DNA from: Protula sp. h YS-2021
Taxonomy: Eukaryota > Annelida > Polychaeta > Sabellida > Serpulidae
DNA: 64,000 nt
Assembly: GCA_949752745.1 (NCBI GenBank)
Contig: OX457031.1
Location: 43,774,269 to 43,838,268 of the forward strand
Direction of reading: 5' to 3'
Shown here: positions 44,665-54,511 of the stretch, piece after piece
Layout: each line of letters opens with the position of its first letter
How positions within the stretch are numbered: the stretch's first letter is position 1
Notes under the pieces: generated by a model
The model's input: the letters and a program-made list of their open reading frames with translations, nothing else
Told to the model about the DNA's origin: nothing
Databases searched by the model: none
Program-made: the position numbers and the translations under genes

Positions 44665-46672
44665 TTCGTCATAAATACTTTCCATTCGAACAGACAAAGG
44701 AATAATGACAAAAGTTCTATGAGATCACATTTATGCGTTTTATTCGTATTTTATGCATGATTAACAATATGATAATTTAACTTTCCTAAATGATGAATGG
44801 CTTACAATACTAAATATCAATGGACATATATAAAGGAAATTTATATCAGAGTGTCAAGGGGTCACCAAAGCGAGACCAGTCCAACTGTGACGTCATAGTA
44901 AGGGAGCATTAACTACGACATACCACACTACATACGTTTATTGCCGAATTTTAGATATCCTTAAATGGTATCTAATTCCACTTGTGATATCTACAATTGA
45001 ATTGTAGATATCTGAAAAAAAATCATAAAGAATTTCTGACATCTTAACTAAAATTTTAAACAATAAAATGAAATTGGATTTCTCAAATTCCATTTTAGAT
45101 CTCTAAACTTGTATTACAGATATTTAAAGTTGCATTTCAGACAAAAAATACAGAGCTTAAAAAAATAAAAAGGTCAATAATTATTTTCATATGTGCTATC
45201 CAGCGCGGTGTTTCCTGTTTGTCTGCAAGAGGAGAGCATGCCTGTGTCTGACTGAGAGAGAACGAGAATGTGGCATTAAATAAAAAATTAAATAAAAAAA
45301 GGTTAAAAATTACAGAAATAAATTTCAGATCTAAAATCAATTAATAGTCTAAAATTCGGCACTAAATGTAAACTCGGCATTTCATACACATCTATATCGC
45401 GTAAGAAATGATTGGTGTTCGGGAAATTGTTCAGCTAAGCAAAATTGTACATTATTGTTGAAAAAGAACATGTTTATTTCTTGTAACTTTCTTTATGTTG
45501 AAAGAGGTAGGTTGAAAATTGAAACTTTTCATTCTGCAGTGAAACATTACAACCCCGTTTCTGTTCCAGATGGTACATTCTGCAAAGCTCTAGTTATTTT
45601 ATACTTCTTCTTTTATTATTATTTCCTTTTTCTTTTATTTATTTATTTATTTTTTTGATTAGGACCTAGGATAAATCCGTCAAAGTCGGTATCAGCACTG
45701 GAGCGAGACGCGTTTCTGGGTGTTAATGGCAGGCCATCTTCAGAGTACGCGAGGGGAAGGCGTAGGGGGAGAGGGAGGAGGCTCGAACGCTATGCGTACG
45801 ATACCGTTATAGCCAATGGCTGACCTCGCTAACTGTGCAAAATTTCTGCTTTCGTAGTTAATGGATCTACCAAAATGCATTCAATCACCACCAGCATATA
45901 CAAAAGTGACTGATCTTCTTTTGTGTTTGTGCCAACTTATCAGACAATGTTTTGAGCTTAACATTTAGTTCTATTTTCTCAATAAATAATATATCACAGA
46001 TAGGTTTTTTATATGCTTGGAGGAAGGAGGGAGGGAGGGGAGGGGGTGTCTTATATCCTCGAGTTACTAGAATCCTTACGACCTTTGCTTTCTGAAAACA
46101 AGAAAAGATATTCTTCATTGCTTCAAGATTGACTGAAACGGCTCCACTGTGGGCAGGATTTTTAAAGATAAAATGTCTTAATTTCATATGAGTGCTTGAA
46201 TAATTGTGGCTCAATATTAGGCGCTTTTTCCATTCTACGAAGCTGATTCCTTTTTTTTAATTCTTAATGCCAAAAATTCAAACAAAAGTTACCCAAATAA
46301 GGAACTTACTTCTTGCTTTTACATAGGGCGGCTTTTGTCTGTGTAGATTATCCGGTTCGTCTTCCTTTGACACAGGAAAAGTACGGCTGAGTCTCTCGAA
46401 TATACCTCCCGATTCTTGCTGCAATATAAGAGGCCGTTATTAGAGTACACATTCCCTCTATCTCTTTACCCACGAAGCTCATAAAGCATAAATGGAACTG
46501 CCACATGACTGGGGTAAATACTGCAATCTGATTGGTTGATTCCCAAGTCAATAATTTGTCAATGTTCTCCGGAGCGCAAATCTGTATAGATATCGCAGTA
46601 AAATGCAATCAAGACGCCAGTTATGTCTTGTAACTAAGCATATATTGGCTTATTGTGAGTCAACATGAAGAT
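44665..46672. other. Intergenic DNA left of Polinton B, no gene seen
   Basis: AT-rich; contains a block of repeated AATTTCAGATATC/GAATTGTAGATATC words at about 44940-45130, a (TTTA)n tract near 45640, and a G-rich GGAGGGAGGG tract near 46020-46045. No supported exon. Confidence 0.5.
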
Positions 46673-46678
46673 ATTATT
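46673..46678. repeat. Target-site duplication, left copy (ATTATT)
   Basis: ATTATT immediately before the left terminal repeat, identical to 62114-62119 immediately after the right terminal repeat. Six bases is the usual Polinton duplication length. Confidence 0.88.
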
Positions 46679-47409
46679 AATAGGGTGAAGAGGACAGTTC
46701 TGGGTCACTTTGTGACGTCATACTGTCTGGAAGTGACGTCATCATGTCTGGACCGGAAGTGTTGTCTGGACCGGAAGTGTTGTCTGGAGCGGAAGTGTTG
46801 TCTTGACCGGAAGTGCTGTCTGGAGCGGAAGTCATGATAAGCGTTAGGATAGGCGCGGCCATCCATGACGTGATAATGACGTCATGATGACGTCATACTG
46901 TCTGGAGCGAAAGTCTGGAGCGAAAGTCTGGAGCGAAAGTTGCTTGAAAGTGTTGGCCGAGTCAATCATCATGAAGCCAACGAACTCCACCTGTCAATCA
47001 GTGTAACCATGGCAACAGACCCTAAAAAGCCAGGACCCCCCCCCCCCCCTCGAAATTGTGATTTTTGCATATTTATCCGTTTCAGACGATTCTGAACATT
47101 TTTCATTTTTTTTGGGTCGACCGACCCCCCCCCCCCCCCCTCGAAATTGTAATTTTTGCATATTTATCCGTTTCAGACGATTCTGAACATTTTTCATTTT
47201 TTGGGTCGACCGACCCCCCCCCCCCCCCCCTCGAAATTGTGATTTTTGCATATTTATCCGTTTCAGACGATTCTGAACATTTTTCATTTTATGGGTCGAC
47301 CGACCCCCCCCCCCCCCCTCGAAATTGTGATTTTTGCATATTTATCCGTTTCAGACGATTCTGAACATTTTTTCATTTTTTGGGTCGACCGACCCCCCCC
47401 CCCCCCCCT
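46679..47409 (+). repeat. Left terminal inverted repeat of element B
   Basis: The outer 250 bp contain four TGACGTCA palindromes (CRE/ATF sites), five tandem 16-nt units GTCTGGA(C/G)CGGAAGTG (ETS-type CGGAAGT cores), and three GTCTGGAGCGAAA units. The inner part is five copies of an approximately 88-bp repeat (C-run, TCGAAATTGTGATTTTTGCA, TTTCAGACGATTCTGAAC, GGGTCGACCGAC). Confidence 0.92.
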
Positions 47410-47599
47410 AGGTGAGCAACATTCTGTCAAGTCAGCTTCAGTTCCATCAGAGGGGGTATATAAGGGATGAGCTTCCAGCAGTGACAGTCATTTCGGTGAG
47501 TGGAGCAAGGAAGCAAAAGTTACAGACAGCAATTGGATCACATCAGATCAAGGGATGGCATCCAGTGACAACTATTTCGGTAAGTGTTTATTGAAACTT

Positions 47600-48500
47600 G
47601 ATAAATAAAAAGTGAACTTTGTAAACAAACTTTGTAAACAAACTTTAGTTATTTGCATAATTTAAACTTTGTAAACAAACTTTGTGAACAAACTGTGTAA
47701 ACAAACTTTATAAACAAACTTTGTAAACAAACTTTAGTTATTTACATAATTAAAACTTTGTAAACAAACTTTATAAACAAAATTTGTAAACAAACTTTGT
47801 AAACAAACTTTATAAACAAAATTTGTAAACAAACTTTGTAAATAAAATTTGCAAACAAACTTTATAAACAAAATTTGTAAGCAAACTTTGTAAACAAACT
47901 TGACTTATTTACATAATTAAAACTTTGTAAACAAACTTTATAAACAAACTTTGTAAGCAAAATTTGTAAACAAACTTTATCAACAAAATTTGTAAGCAAA
48001 CTTTGTAAACAAACTTGACTTATTTACATAATTAAAACTTTGTAAACAAACTTTATAAACAAACTTTGTAAACAAACTTTGTAAACAAACTTTGTAAACA
48101 AACTTTATAAACAAAATTTGTAAACAAACTTTATAAACAAAATTTGTAAGCAAACTTTGTAAACAAACTTGACTTATTTACATAATTGAAAATTTGTAAA
48201 CAAACTTTGTAAACAAACTTTGTAAACACACTGTGTAAACAAACTTTATAAACAAAATTTGAAAACAAACTTTGTAAACAAACTTTGTAAACAAACTTTA
48301 TAAACAAAATTTGTAAACAAACTTTATAAACAAAATTTGTCAGCAAACTTTGTAAACAAACTTGACTTATTTACATAATTGAAAATTTGTAAACAAACTT
48401 TGTAAACAAACTTTGTAAACAAACTTTGTCAACAAACTTTGTCAACAAACTTTGTAAACAAACTTTGGTTATTTGCTTAATTGAAACTTTGTAAAACAAT
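47600..48500. repeat. AAACTTTGTAAAC satellite
   Basis: About 50 imperfect copies of a 14-16 nt unit (AAACTTTGTAAACA, variants TATAAACAAAATTTG), punctuated at intervals by GACTTATTTACATAATT, forming a loose higher-order repeat. It is absent from the right arm, where the terminal repeat joins directly to the shared promoter segment. Confidence 0.92.
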
Positions 48501-48761
48501 ACCTTTCATTATACTTGGTCGATTTATATGAAAATTTCACCATTTGATTCAGTTTTATGTAAAGTTTTGTTATAAAGTAGTCATAGGCTATTTGCGCAGC
48601 TGGCTGTATGCATTTTTACCGCCATTTTAACTTAAAATTGTGATAACTTTCGTTATAACTTTCGTTATAGTTGACTGAAAATTTCACCATTACAGTGCTT
48701 CTTCGCGGATGAATACCATTTAGCAGACCATTTAACTTCACCGCTAGATGTCTCTGCTGTG

Positions 48762-48914
48762 CAGCAGTACAGCTGTACAACTGTAAGTGAGATATTCATA
48801 TACACAAGTAAAATTCTGCTGAGTCAGCATTTTTGAAACAAGTTACACACCATATTTTGATTACATGGAAGTAGAATAAAAGCATGAGTGAAACATGTTA
48901 ACTAGTCAACTAGT
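48762..48914 (+). repeat. Internal inverted repeat, left copy (promoter segment)
   Basis: Matches the reverse complement of 60855-60992 for about 140 bp, including GTACAACTGTAAGTGAGA, ATTCTGCTGAGTCAGCA, CACCATATTTTGATTACATG, and the palindromic ACTAGTCAACTAGT. Here the TATA box of the right copy is altered (GAATAAAAGC instead of TATAAAAGC), and a working-looking TATAAAAGG follows at 48951. Confidence 0.88.
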
Positions 48915-48950
48915 GATACATTCTGCTGAGTTAACACACCATTGAAGTGG

Positions 48951-48958
48951 TATAAAAG
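48951..48958 (+). promoter_or_regulatory. TATA box before the polymerase-derived gene
   Basis: TATAAAAGGA followed by GAGTGAAA, the same TATA plus GAGTGA pair used by three other element genes; 60 nt before ATG 49018. Confidence 0.6.
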
Positions 48959-49017
48959 GAAGAGTGAAACGTATATTTTACTTCATTTCAGTTCTAGCAG
49001 TTGAAGAAACAACAACG

Positions 49018-51342
49018 ATGGCAACAGTCTACTGTCATGATTGTGATGTGACATTTCCATCTCTGGAAGTGTTCGTGACACATAGATGTAAACCAGCTAG
49101 GTTGAAACGTGCTCGTGAAGAGCTTGTTGAGCAGATTGAAGTCAAGAGACGAAAGACCTTACAAGATGATGTTGAAAGACCTGATCCAGTCCTCTGCGGT
49201 GAATGTATTAAAATATTTCCATCTTTGGATGCGTTTGAGACGCATGCATGTGTTGAGATGGAAAATGTGTCTCATGAAGAACAAAGAAAGAAAGAGACAG
49301 GACAAGTAGGCAGAGGCAGAAGAGTGAGTCTTGGTGAAAACGCACAGGAAAGACGGTTTGAGCCTGAAGATGGATCGGATTTGCTACTCGAAATGCGACA
49401 ACAAGAGAATAGAATCAAGAGACATTTGTTCGAAACGTTAAACCGTGGCATGAAATGGTACATTGTGGTACATGCACGCTTCAAGAAAATGACACCAAAT
49501 GTTGAAGGCGTGATGGTAGAACAGGTGGATAATGCCTTCATCAGTAGTCCAACGTATGCAGCATACAATCCAACAGATATTGAGAAGGACTTGCCAGAAG
49601 CCTATAAAGAATTGTTTACCAGGTTTGATGAACATGAGCGACAAGGTTCTGGTTGGGTGTTGGATAACATATTATTCATTGAAGTGCATACAGCTACGTC
49701 AGCGCCACTGGAAGCGAGCAGTTTTATCCCACTACCGAAGAAAGTAAAGAGTACAAAAGGTGTGTTAAACATTCAGAATAAAGACAACAAATGTTTCTTA
49801 TGGTCTGTATTGGCTCACCTTCACCCTTCAACAAACAATCCTTGCCGCGTGAGTCATTACACACCATTTGAGAATGAATTGAAGGTGGAAGGCATGACAT
49901 TTCCAACACCGATTACAGACATTCCAAAGTTTGAAAAGGAGAATGATGTGTCCATTAACGTGTTTGGATATGAACATGATGTCGTTGTTCCCATACAACT
50001 CAGTCGAAACACCAGTGCGAGAGAAATCAACTTGCTTTTGATTAGCAATGACAAGACAAGACATTACTGCCTCATCAAGAATTTCAGCAGACTGATGGCT
50101 TATCGATCAAAACATGATGGAGCTGCTTTTTATTGTTTCAACTGTCTTCACGGGTTTAGGCGACAAGATCTGTTAGACAAGCATCGTGAAGTGTGTGGCA
50201 AGCATGGAGCACAACGTTTATCATTCCCCAAGGAACCCTTCATCAAGTTCAAGAATGTAGCCAAACAACAGCGAGCGCCGTTTGTCATTTATGCAGACTT
50301 TGAATGTTTCACGAAAAAGCATGAAGGAGACAAGTATCAGCATCATCGTCCAAACAGCTTCGCCTATGTGGTTGTCAGCCAGTATGATACACGTGCTCCA
50401 GTCGTATATCGAGGAGATAATGCTGTGAAAGTCTTTTTAGACCATATGGTGAATGAGCGTGATCGTATTGTGCATGGTTTACAACAGAAAAAGAAAATGG
50501 TGATGACTCATGAAGATGAAGAGCATTATAAGAACGCCACAGATTGTTACATTTGTCATGAGCCTCTAGGAGCAGATCATGTGAGAGATCATGACCATAT
50601 CAATGGCAAATACCGTGGAGCTGCACATAGTCAATGCAATTTGCAATTTCGATTTCGAAAAGATCAGCAGGATGTTGAAGATTCTTTCATCATTCCTGTG
50701 TTTTTCCACAATTTACGAGGCTATGACAGCCATTTGATCATGGAAGAAATTGGAAAGTTCAAAAACGAAAGGATTACAGTCATTCCCAACACCGTTGAGA
50801 AATATATTGCATTCACCATGAGCAATTTGAAATTTACAGACAGTTATCAGTTCATGAGTACTTCTCTACAGAAGCTGGTATCCAACCTGGCAGCAGAAGG
50901 GAAAGACAACTTTTATCACATGACGTCACACATTCACGATAGCGACCAACAAGATTTACTGTTGAGAAAGGGAGTATACCCTTATGACGATGGTGTTTAC
51001 CTTAAAGTTAATGAGAGGAATGAAGTGATGATGGGTTCTCGGAGAAGTTCTGCTTATCGGTTTAAACCTGAAGTGTGGAAAGACTTTAAAAACATACCGC
51101 TTGAACCTGGGTTTGAACGCAGACTTGAAAATAAACTGGAAGTGACGGTGGCTGAATATGATTCTAAGATACGTGTGACATTCTGTAGAAATCTTTTACA
51201 GGATTATCCAAAGGATTATAAGGGAGTTGTGCCAGATACACCCTATGCACAGTTGATCTTCTTTGATATCAAGAACTGGCACGCAGCCTTACGATTCCTA
51301 GAAGCGATACAACATCCACTGTTCAACATCATCCGAGTATAA
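49018..51342 (+). CDS. Polymerase B exonuclease half fused to a PC4-like-repeat protein
   Basis: 774 aa from ATG 49018 (an 18-codon upstream extension has no ATG). Order: two finger-like units (YCHDCDVTFPSLEVFVTH and LCGECIKIFPSLDAFETH), a conserved N-terminal region, another C2H2 finger (YCFNCLHGFRRQDLLDKH), then the exonuclease with YADFEC (Exo I, about 424), an inserted endonuclease-VII-like treble clef (CYICHE, then VRDHDHINGKYRGAAH and CNL), and FHNLRGYDSHL (Exo II, about 560). After RKGVYPYD the frame passes directly into the homologue of element A's 123-aa protein. All polymerase motifs A-C are missing. It may retain nuclease or DNA binding but cannot polymerise. Confidence 0.88.
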   Translation: MATVYCHDCDVTFPSLEVFVTHRCKPARLKRAREELVEQIEVKRRKTLQDDVERPDPVLCGECIKIFPSLDAFETHACVEMENVSHEEQRKKETGQVGRGRRVSLGENAQERRFEPEDGSDLLLEMRQQENRIKRHLFETLNRGMKWYIVVHARFKKMTPNVEGVMVEQVDNAFISSPTYAAYNPTDIEKDLPEAYKELFTRFDEHERQGSGWVLDNILFIEVHTATSAPLEASSFIPLPKKVKSTKGVLNIQNKDNKCFLWSVLAHLHPSTNNPCRVSHYTPFENELKVEGMTFPTPITDIPKFEKENDVSINVFGYEHDVVVPIQLSRNTSAREINLLLISNDKTRHYCLIKNFSRLMAYRSKHDGAAFYCFNCLHGFRRQDLLDKHREVCGKHGAQRLSFPKEPFIKFKNVAKQQRAPFVIYADFECFTKKHEGDKYQHHRPNSFAYVVVSQYDTRAPVVYRGDNAVKVFLDHMVNERDRIVHGLQQKKKMVMTHEDEEHYKNATDCYICHEPLGADHVRDHDHINGKYRGAAHSQCNLQFRFRKDQQDVEDSFIIPVFFHNLRGYDSHLIMEEIGKFKNERITVIPNTVEKYIAFTMSNLKFTDSYQFMSTSLQKLVSNLAAEGKDNFYHMTSHIHDSDQQDLLLRKGVYPYDDGVYLKVNERNEVMMGSRRSSAYRFKPEVWKDFKNIPLEPGFERRLENKLEVTVAEYDSKIRVTFCRNLLQDYPKDYKGVVPDTPYAQLIFFDIKNWHAALRFLEAIQHPLFNIIRV

Positions 51343-51347
51343 AATAC

Positions 51348-51698
51348 ATGGACGAGATGGAAGACTATTTGTTGGATTATGAACCCATGACATATGGATT
51401 CTCATACATGAGAAACTTATGTGATGATATTGTGCTACGACATTTTGGACAGTATCTCATCCTATCGCTTGATGACCAATCCGTGTTGAAGGATCATCTA
51501 GACAAGTTGAGAATACCCGGCTTTCTCCTAGCAGTCTCAAATGAATTAGAAGTGCGTGTGACTGAGAACGGTCTAGACGTGTTTGTACAATTTCGCCAAT
51601 ATGACGAGCTTACAGAATGCTACGACTACATCACCCTCAGCACAGTGGAATGGAACGCGCTGTTGCAAGCATTGGATTGGAAAGAACCTAACGCTTGA
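51348..51698 (+). CDS. Small PC4-like-repeat protein (116 aa)
   Basis: Counterpart of 2467-2808 in element A, here with the ancestral ATG. Starts 5 nt after the preceding stop. Two W/L-helix units, the second YDYITLSTVEWNALLQAL. Ends KEPNA then TGA, with the same GCT-TGA context as in A and the next unit in the +1 frame. Function unknown; ssDNA-binding fold inferred. Confidence 0.68.
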   Translation: MDEMEDYLLDYEPMTYGFSYMRNLCDDIVLRHFGQYLILSLDDQSVLKDHLDKLRIPGFLLAVSNELEVRVTENGLDVFVQFRQYDELTECYDYITLSTVEWNALLQALDWKEPNA

Positions 51699-51957
51699 AT
51701 TCAAAGAGTATGGAATACAACTTATGCGGGGTACCAAATCCATTGAGCTGCCACAACCTATGCGCGTGATAGACATAAATGAAGAAGGATATGAACTGAA
51801 ACTGTCTGAACATGTAACTGTGAAAGTGATAAAGTTTGGTGATGTGCGTTATGTGAGCTTTCATAGCATTTACAAACACGGATGTAATGTCTATGATACC
51901 TATATCAATTTAGATTCTAATGAATGGCATGCATTCATGAATGTATTGAAAAAATGA
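51601..51957 (+). CDS. Overlapping +1-frame PC4-like-repeat protein
   Basis: Counterpart of 2711-3091 in element A. First ATG at 51601 lies 98 nt inside the preceding gene; a second in-frame ATG near 51724 is past the overlap. The C-terminus ends YINLDSNEWHAFMNVLKK. Conservation of both frames on each side of the GCT-TGA in two diverged elements argues that the arrangement is functional, through reinitiation, leaky scanning or +1 frameshifting. Confidence 0.6.
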   Translation: MTSLQNATTTSPSAQWNGTRCCKHWIGKNLTLEFKEYGIQLMRGTKSIELPQPMRVIDINEEGYELKLSEHVTVKVIKFGDVRYVSFHSIYKHGCNVYDTYINLDSNEWHAFMNVLKK

Positions 51958-52357
51958 CTGTGTTTGTAAATAAAAAGTTTGTAAATAGTGTAAATAGACT
52001 TTGTAGTTAAGAGTTTGTAGTTAAGAATTTTGTAAATAGTGTAAATAGTGTAAATAAAAGTTTGTAAATAGTGTAAATAGAATTTGTAGTTAAGAATTTG
52101 TAAATAGTGTAAATAGAATTTGTAGTTAAGAATTTGTAAATAGTGTTTGTAAACTTTGTAAACTTTGTAAATAGTGTTGGTAAACTTTGTAAATAGTGTT
52201 TGTAAACTTTGTAAATAGAACACAATAAACAAGACAGTTGTTTGAAACTTGGGTTGTTTTATTTAACAACAACAACTTAACTAATATAACAACAACTTAA
52301 CTAATATAACAACAACTTAACTAATATAACAACAACTTAACTAATATAACAACAACA
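51957..52357. repeat. Convergent intergenic repeats between the two gene blocks of element B
   Basis: 51960-52215: about 15 copies of GTAAATAGTGTAAATAG/TTTGTAGTTAAGAA units. 52257-52350: five copies of the 20-mer AACAACTTAACTAATATAAC. Polyadenylation signals lie between them, AATAAAC at about 52224 on the plus strand and AATAAA on the minus strand near 52256-52262. Confidence 0.85.
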
Positions 52358-52795
52358 TTAATAAAACAGTGGTTTATAATGTCTATATACAAAATCCTTT
52401 ACAATAAAATCACCATCCTTTCTTTTTAATATATTCACAATATCAAACATACTCTGACCTCGAGCTCTATGTAATATATAATATACACAATAAAAACCAC
52501 ATGACGATGATATTGGCGTTTGTAATGAGATAGAATTATACATATAGTCATTTCTTAAAAACATGTCTAAACGATCATCGAGAGGGAACAGTCCATAAGA
52601 GTCAAAATATTCCACAGGGTCTTTATCATAATACACTGCCACCCAATGTTCTCCTGATTCATCTTGATCGTCTGTGTTGATCACATAGGCGCCGCGTTGT
52701 AAAGATGGTAACTGGTCCATGGCAAACACGCCTTGAAACAAGTCTTTGGTCATGACATCATGACTCAATATGGCATCAATCTGCTTCGTGTTCAT
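52358..52795 (-). CDS. Adenain-like cysteine protease (PRO)
   Basis: 145 aa, intact. His50 (GEHWVAVYYD), Asp65 (EYFDSYG) and Cys99 (SSCGFYC) mark the catalytic triad of the adenovirus-type maturation protease. The ATG forms an ATGA overlap with the major capsid stop. Likely substrates are the two proteins with GG junctions (54170-54511 and 56041-56367). Confidence 0.93.
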   Translation of the reverse strand: MNTKQIDAILSHDVMTKDLFQGVFAMDQLPSLQRGAYVINTDDQDESGEHWVAVYYDKDPVEYFDSYGLFPLDDRLDMFLRNDYMYNSISLQTPISSSCGFYCVYYILHRARGQSMFDIVNILKRKDGDFIVKDFVYRHYKPLFY

Positions 52796-54165
52796 GACTG
52801 GTAGTCGAATTGAATGCTGCGATTGGCACTGATCTCAATAATGTTGTCAAATTCAGCATAGACAATGACATTGATTGTAGGTTGCAAAGCCGTAGCAAAG
52901 TTCATTTCTAGCCGCAAATTCCCATGCTTGATCAGGGGGAAATGATCATCACCATCATAATCCGGTGTTAAGTCAAACGAAAATAAAGCATAACCTCTAG
53001 GCCAATCTTCCCGTTTTATAATGGAACTTTTCTCACCATTCAACCGATCAAACGATTTGTAAAGCGTTTCAAAAGCGTCCAGGTATTTGTTCTGTGTAAT
53101 GTCAAGCTTGAGAGGTTTGGATAGAACTGGTTCACCATCCGTGTACAGTTGCATATAGTCCAGATCAAAATGTTTGAAATCATATGGATTCCTCAATACT
53201 GATCCACCAAAAGCTTCATTATGAACCAGACCAATGACAATACGATTTGGTAATTGACCCAAAAAGATGTTATCTTTCACAAAAGACTGAAATCCTGCTG
53301 GAATAGCTAAGACTTTACATTCTTTTCTAGTGATGATGATCTTGGCAGGACTTTTCATCAATGCATCTGTATGTCCTAACTGAATACCTGGACTCACCCT
53401 CACTTTGCGAATGGTTAAAAATGCCTCTTTCACTTCTACCTTATAGGTATTATTTGCAGCCATCAATACATAGTCATCTTTTTGTCTATGGAAACGCAAT
53501 TTCAAACTGATGCCATTCGGAAGATAACGATCCTGCTCAAACAAATCTATCCTTAAACCACCTGCGAGCATAACATCACGGCTAAGACGAGTATGCAAAT
53601 AACGATGATGTAAGCCATTGTTTCCTTGCTCAGCCAAGTCACCGCCGTCAGCATTGACATGAAACCCGGATACATATTGTTCATGATTAGGTCTTTTCAC
53701 CTCATGACTATTCATTGACCCAGCAGTATCCTTGTACATGAGACGCATAGAGCGCTCAGAATGCAGACTTTCTTCCGAGTCATGGATGAGATGAGAGATA
53801 ATGCTGGTATAACCATGAGTATTGTTGCTATGCGAAACCAAACGATCATTCAGAAACAATTCAATATTAGACCATAACCCATTAAACACATCATTGATGC
53901 AAGAGACATTATCATCTGCGCCACACTCTGTTCCATCAGCCTTTAGAATGCGACATACAATATGGAGTTTGCTGTTCTTTAAATCCAGATATTCTTCTGT
54001 ACTCGCAGGAATGTAGAATTCTATTGGAGCGCCTTCTCTAATGCTTGTAAGTGGTTGATAGTCAACATTATAACTTTTCTCTACAGCAGTTTGCGTTGGT
54101 GGTACGTGAAACCATTCCAATGGAGAAAGACTACATTCACACGAATGATTATGAATGAGAGACAT
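52792..54165 (-). CDS. Major capsid protein (double jelly-roll type)
   Basis: 457 aa, one open frame. It aligns along its full length with the nonsense-broken copy in element A. Features: an N-terminal LEWFHVPPTQ segment, FYIPASTEEYLDLKN, NRLIS/DRLVSHSNNTHGYTS in the first half, and KREDWPRGYALFSFDLTPDY near the end. The family forms hexon-like trimers with pseudo-hexagonal packing. Its ATG is 2 nt after the pVI-like gene stop and its TGA overlaps the protease ATG. Confidence 0.93.
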   Translation of the reverse strand: MSLIHNHSCECSLSPLEWFHVPPTQTAVEKSYNVDYQPLTSIREGAPIEFYIPASTEEYLDLKNSKLHIVCRILKADGTECGADDNVSCINDVFNGLWSNIELFLNDRLVSHSNNTHGYTSIISHLIHDSEESLHSERSMRLMYKDTAGSMNSHEVKRPNHEQYVSGFHVNADGGDLAEQGNNGLHHRYLHTRLSRDVMLAGGLRIDLFEQDRYLPNGISLKLRFHRQKDDYVLMAANNTYKVEVKEAFLTIRKVRVSPGIQLGHTDALMKSPAKIIITRKECKVLAIPAGFQSFVKDNIFLGQLPNRIVIGLVHNEAFGGSVLRNPYDFKHFDLDYMQLYTDGEPVLSKPLKLDITQNKYLDAFETLYKSFDRLNGEKSSIIKREDWPRGYALFSFDLTPDYDGDDHFPLIKHGNLRLEMNFATALQPTINVIVYAEFDNIIEISANRSIQFDYQS

Positions 54166-54169
54166 GATT

Positions 54170-54511
54170 TCAAAAGATATCTTTGCGATATTTTGATGTT
54201 ATCCGTCTGGCTGTTTTTCGTCTTCTGGCACGTTTCGTCGGTTGCACACGCTTTTGTTCTCCAAACACACGTTCTGCTACTCGGCCCGTCACATCTTTCG
54301 CGACATTCTTTGCAGCCTTCTTAAGATGTGGCGCAACGATCTTAGCCCCAGCCTTAAGTAGTGGAATAGCTTTGCGAGCCAATGATCCCAGTATTGAACC
54401 AATACCATCGCCATATTGGATTCGCGCTCCTTTGAATCCTGGTAATTCCCCGCCCACTTGACGAAGAAAATGGTTGCGATATGCAGACGGATCGTGTGTA
54501 TAAGCTTTCAT
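54170..54511 (-). CDS. Basic amphipathic minor virion protein (pVI/pX-like)
   Basis: 113 aa. Same layout as in element A: VGGELPGFKGARIQYG junction, amphipathic ILGSLARKAIPLLKAGAKIV, basic tail (KRARRRKTARR). ATG in an ATGA overlap with the minor capsid stop, here intact. Protein VI/X analogy is inferred from amphipathicity, basic tail, GG site and position next to capsid genes. Confidence 0.73.
   Translation of the reverse strand: MKAYTHDPSAYRNHFLRQVGGELPGFKGARIQYGDGIGSILGSLARKAIPLLKAGAKIVAPHLKKAAKNVAKDVTGRVAERVFGEQKRVQPTKRARRRKTARRITSKYRKDIF

Larger units (their letters stand above)
47449..48991 (+). promoter_or_regulatory. Upstream promoter and probable 5' UTR intron of the polymerase-derived gene
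   Basis: TATATAAGG at 47457-47465 is followed by two similar donor contexts, TTTCGGTGAG (GT at 47496) and TTTCGGTAAG (GT at 47580). A strong acceptor, TTTTACTTCATTTCAG, ends at 48991, 26 nt before the ATG at 49018. Splicing would remove the AAACTTTGTAAAC satellite. A second TATA box at 48951 would drive an unspliced leader. Confidence 0.5.

Noticed and set aside
45455..45658. 67-aa frame ending in a Phe/Tyr-rich tract
   Set aside because: The hydrophobic end is coded by a T-rich (TTTA)n tract; no supporting feature.
46676..46681. Alternative target duplication ATTAAT next to AGGGTG
   Set aside because: Right flank would be ACTATT, only 4 of 6 matching; moving the end 3 bp outward gives the exact ATTATT pair and an AGT start.
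46677..46862. Open frame in both terminal repeats starting MAAPILTLIMTSAPDS, plus the opposite-strand Cys-rich frame
   Set aside because: It translates the 16-nt ETS-site array; the unit length drives the repeat. Presence in both arms follows from the inverted repeat, not from coding selection.
47065..47364. Open frames with repeated Pro runs across the left terminal repeat (and Gly-run frames at 61020-61770)
   Set aside because: They only translate the 88-bp minisatellite with its C/G homopolymers, whose lengths vary from unit to unit.
47600..48500. Satellite as a replication origin or CRISPR-like array
   Set aside because: No unique spacers and no evidence of origin function; Polintons are expected to replicate from their termini.
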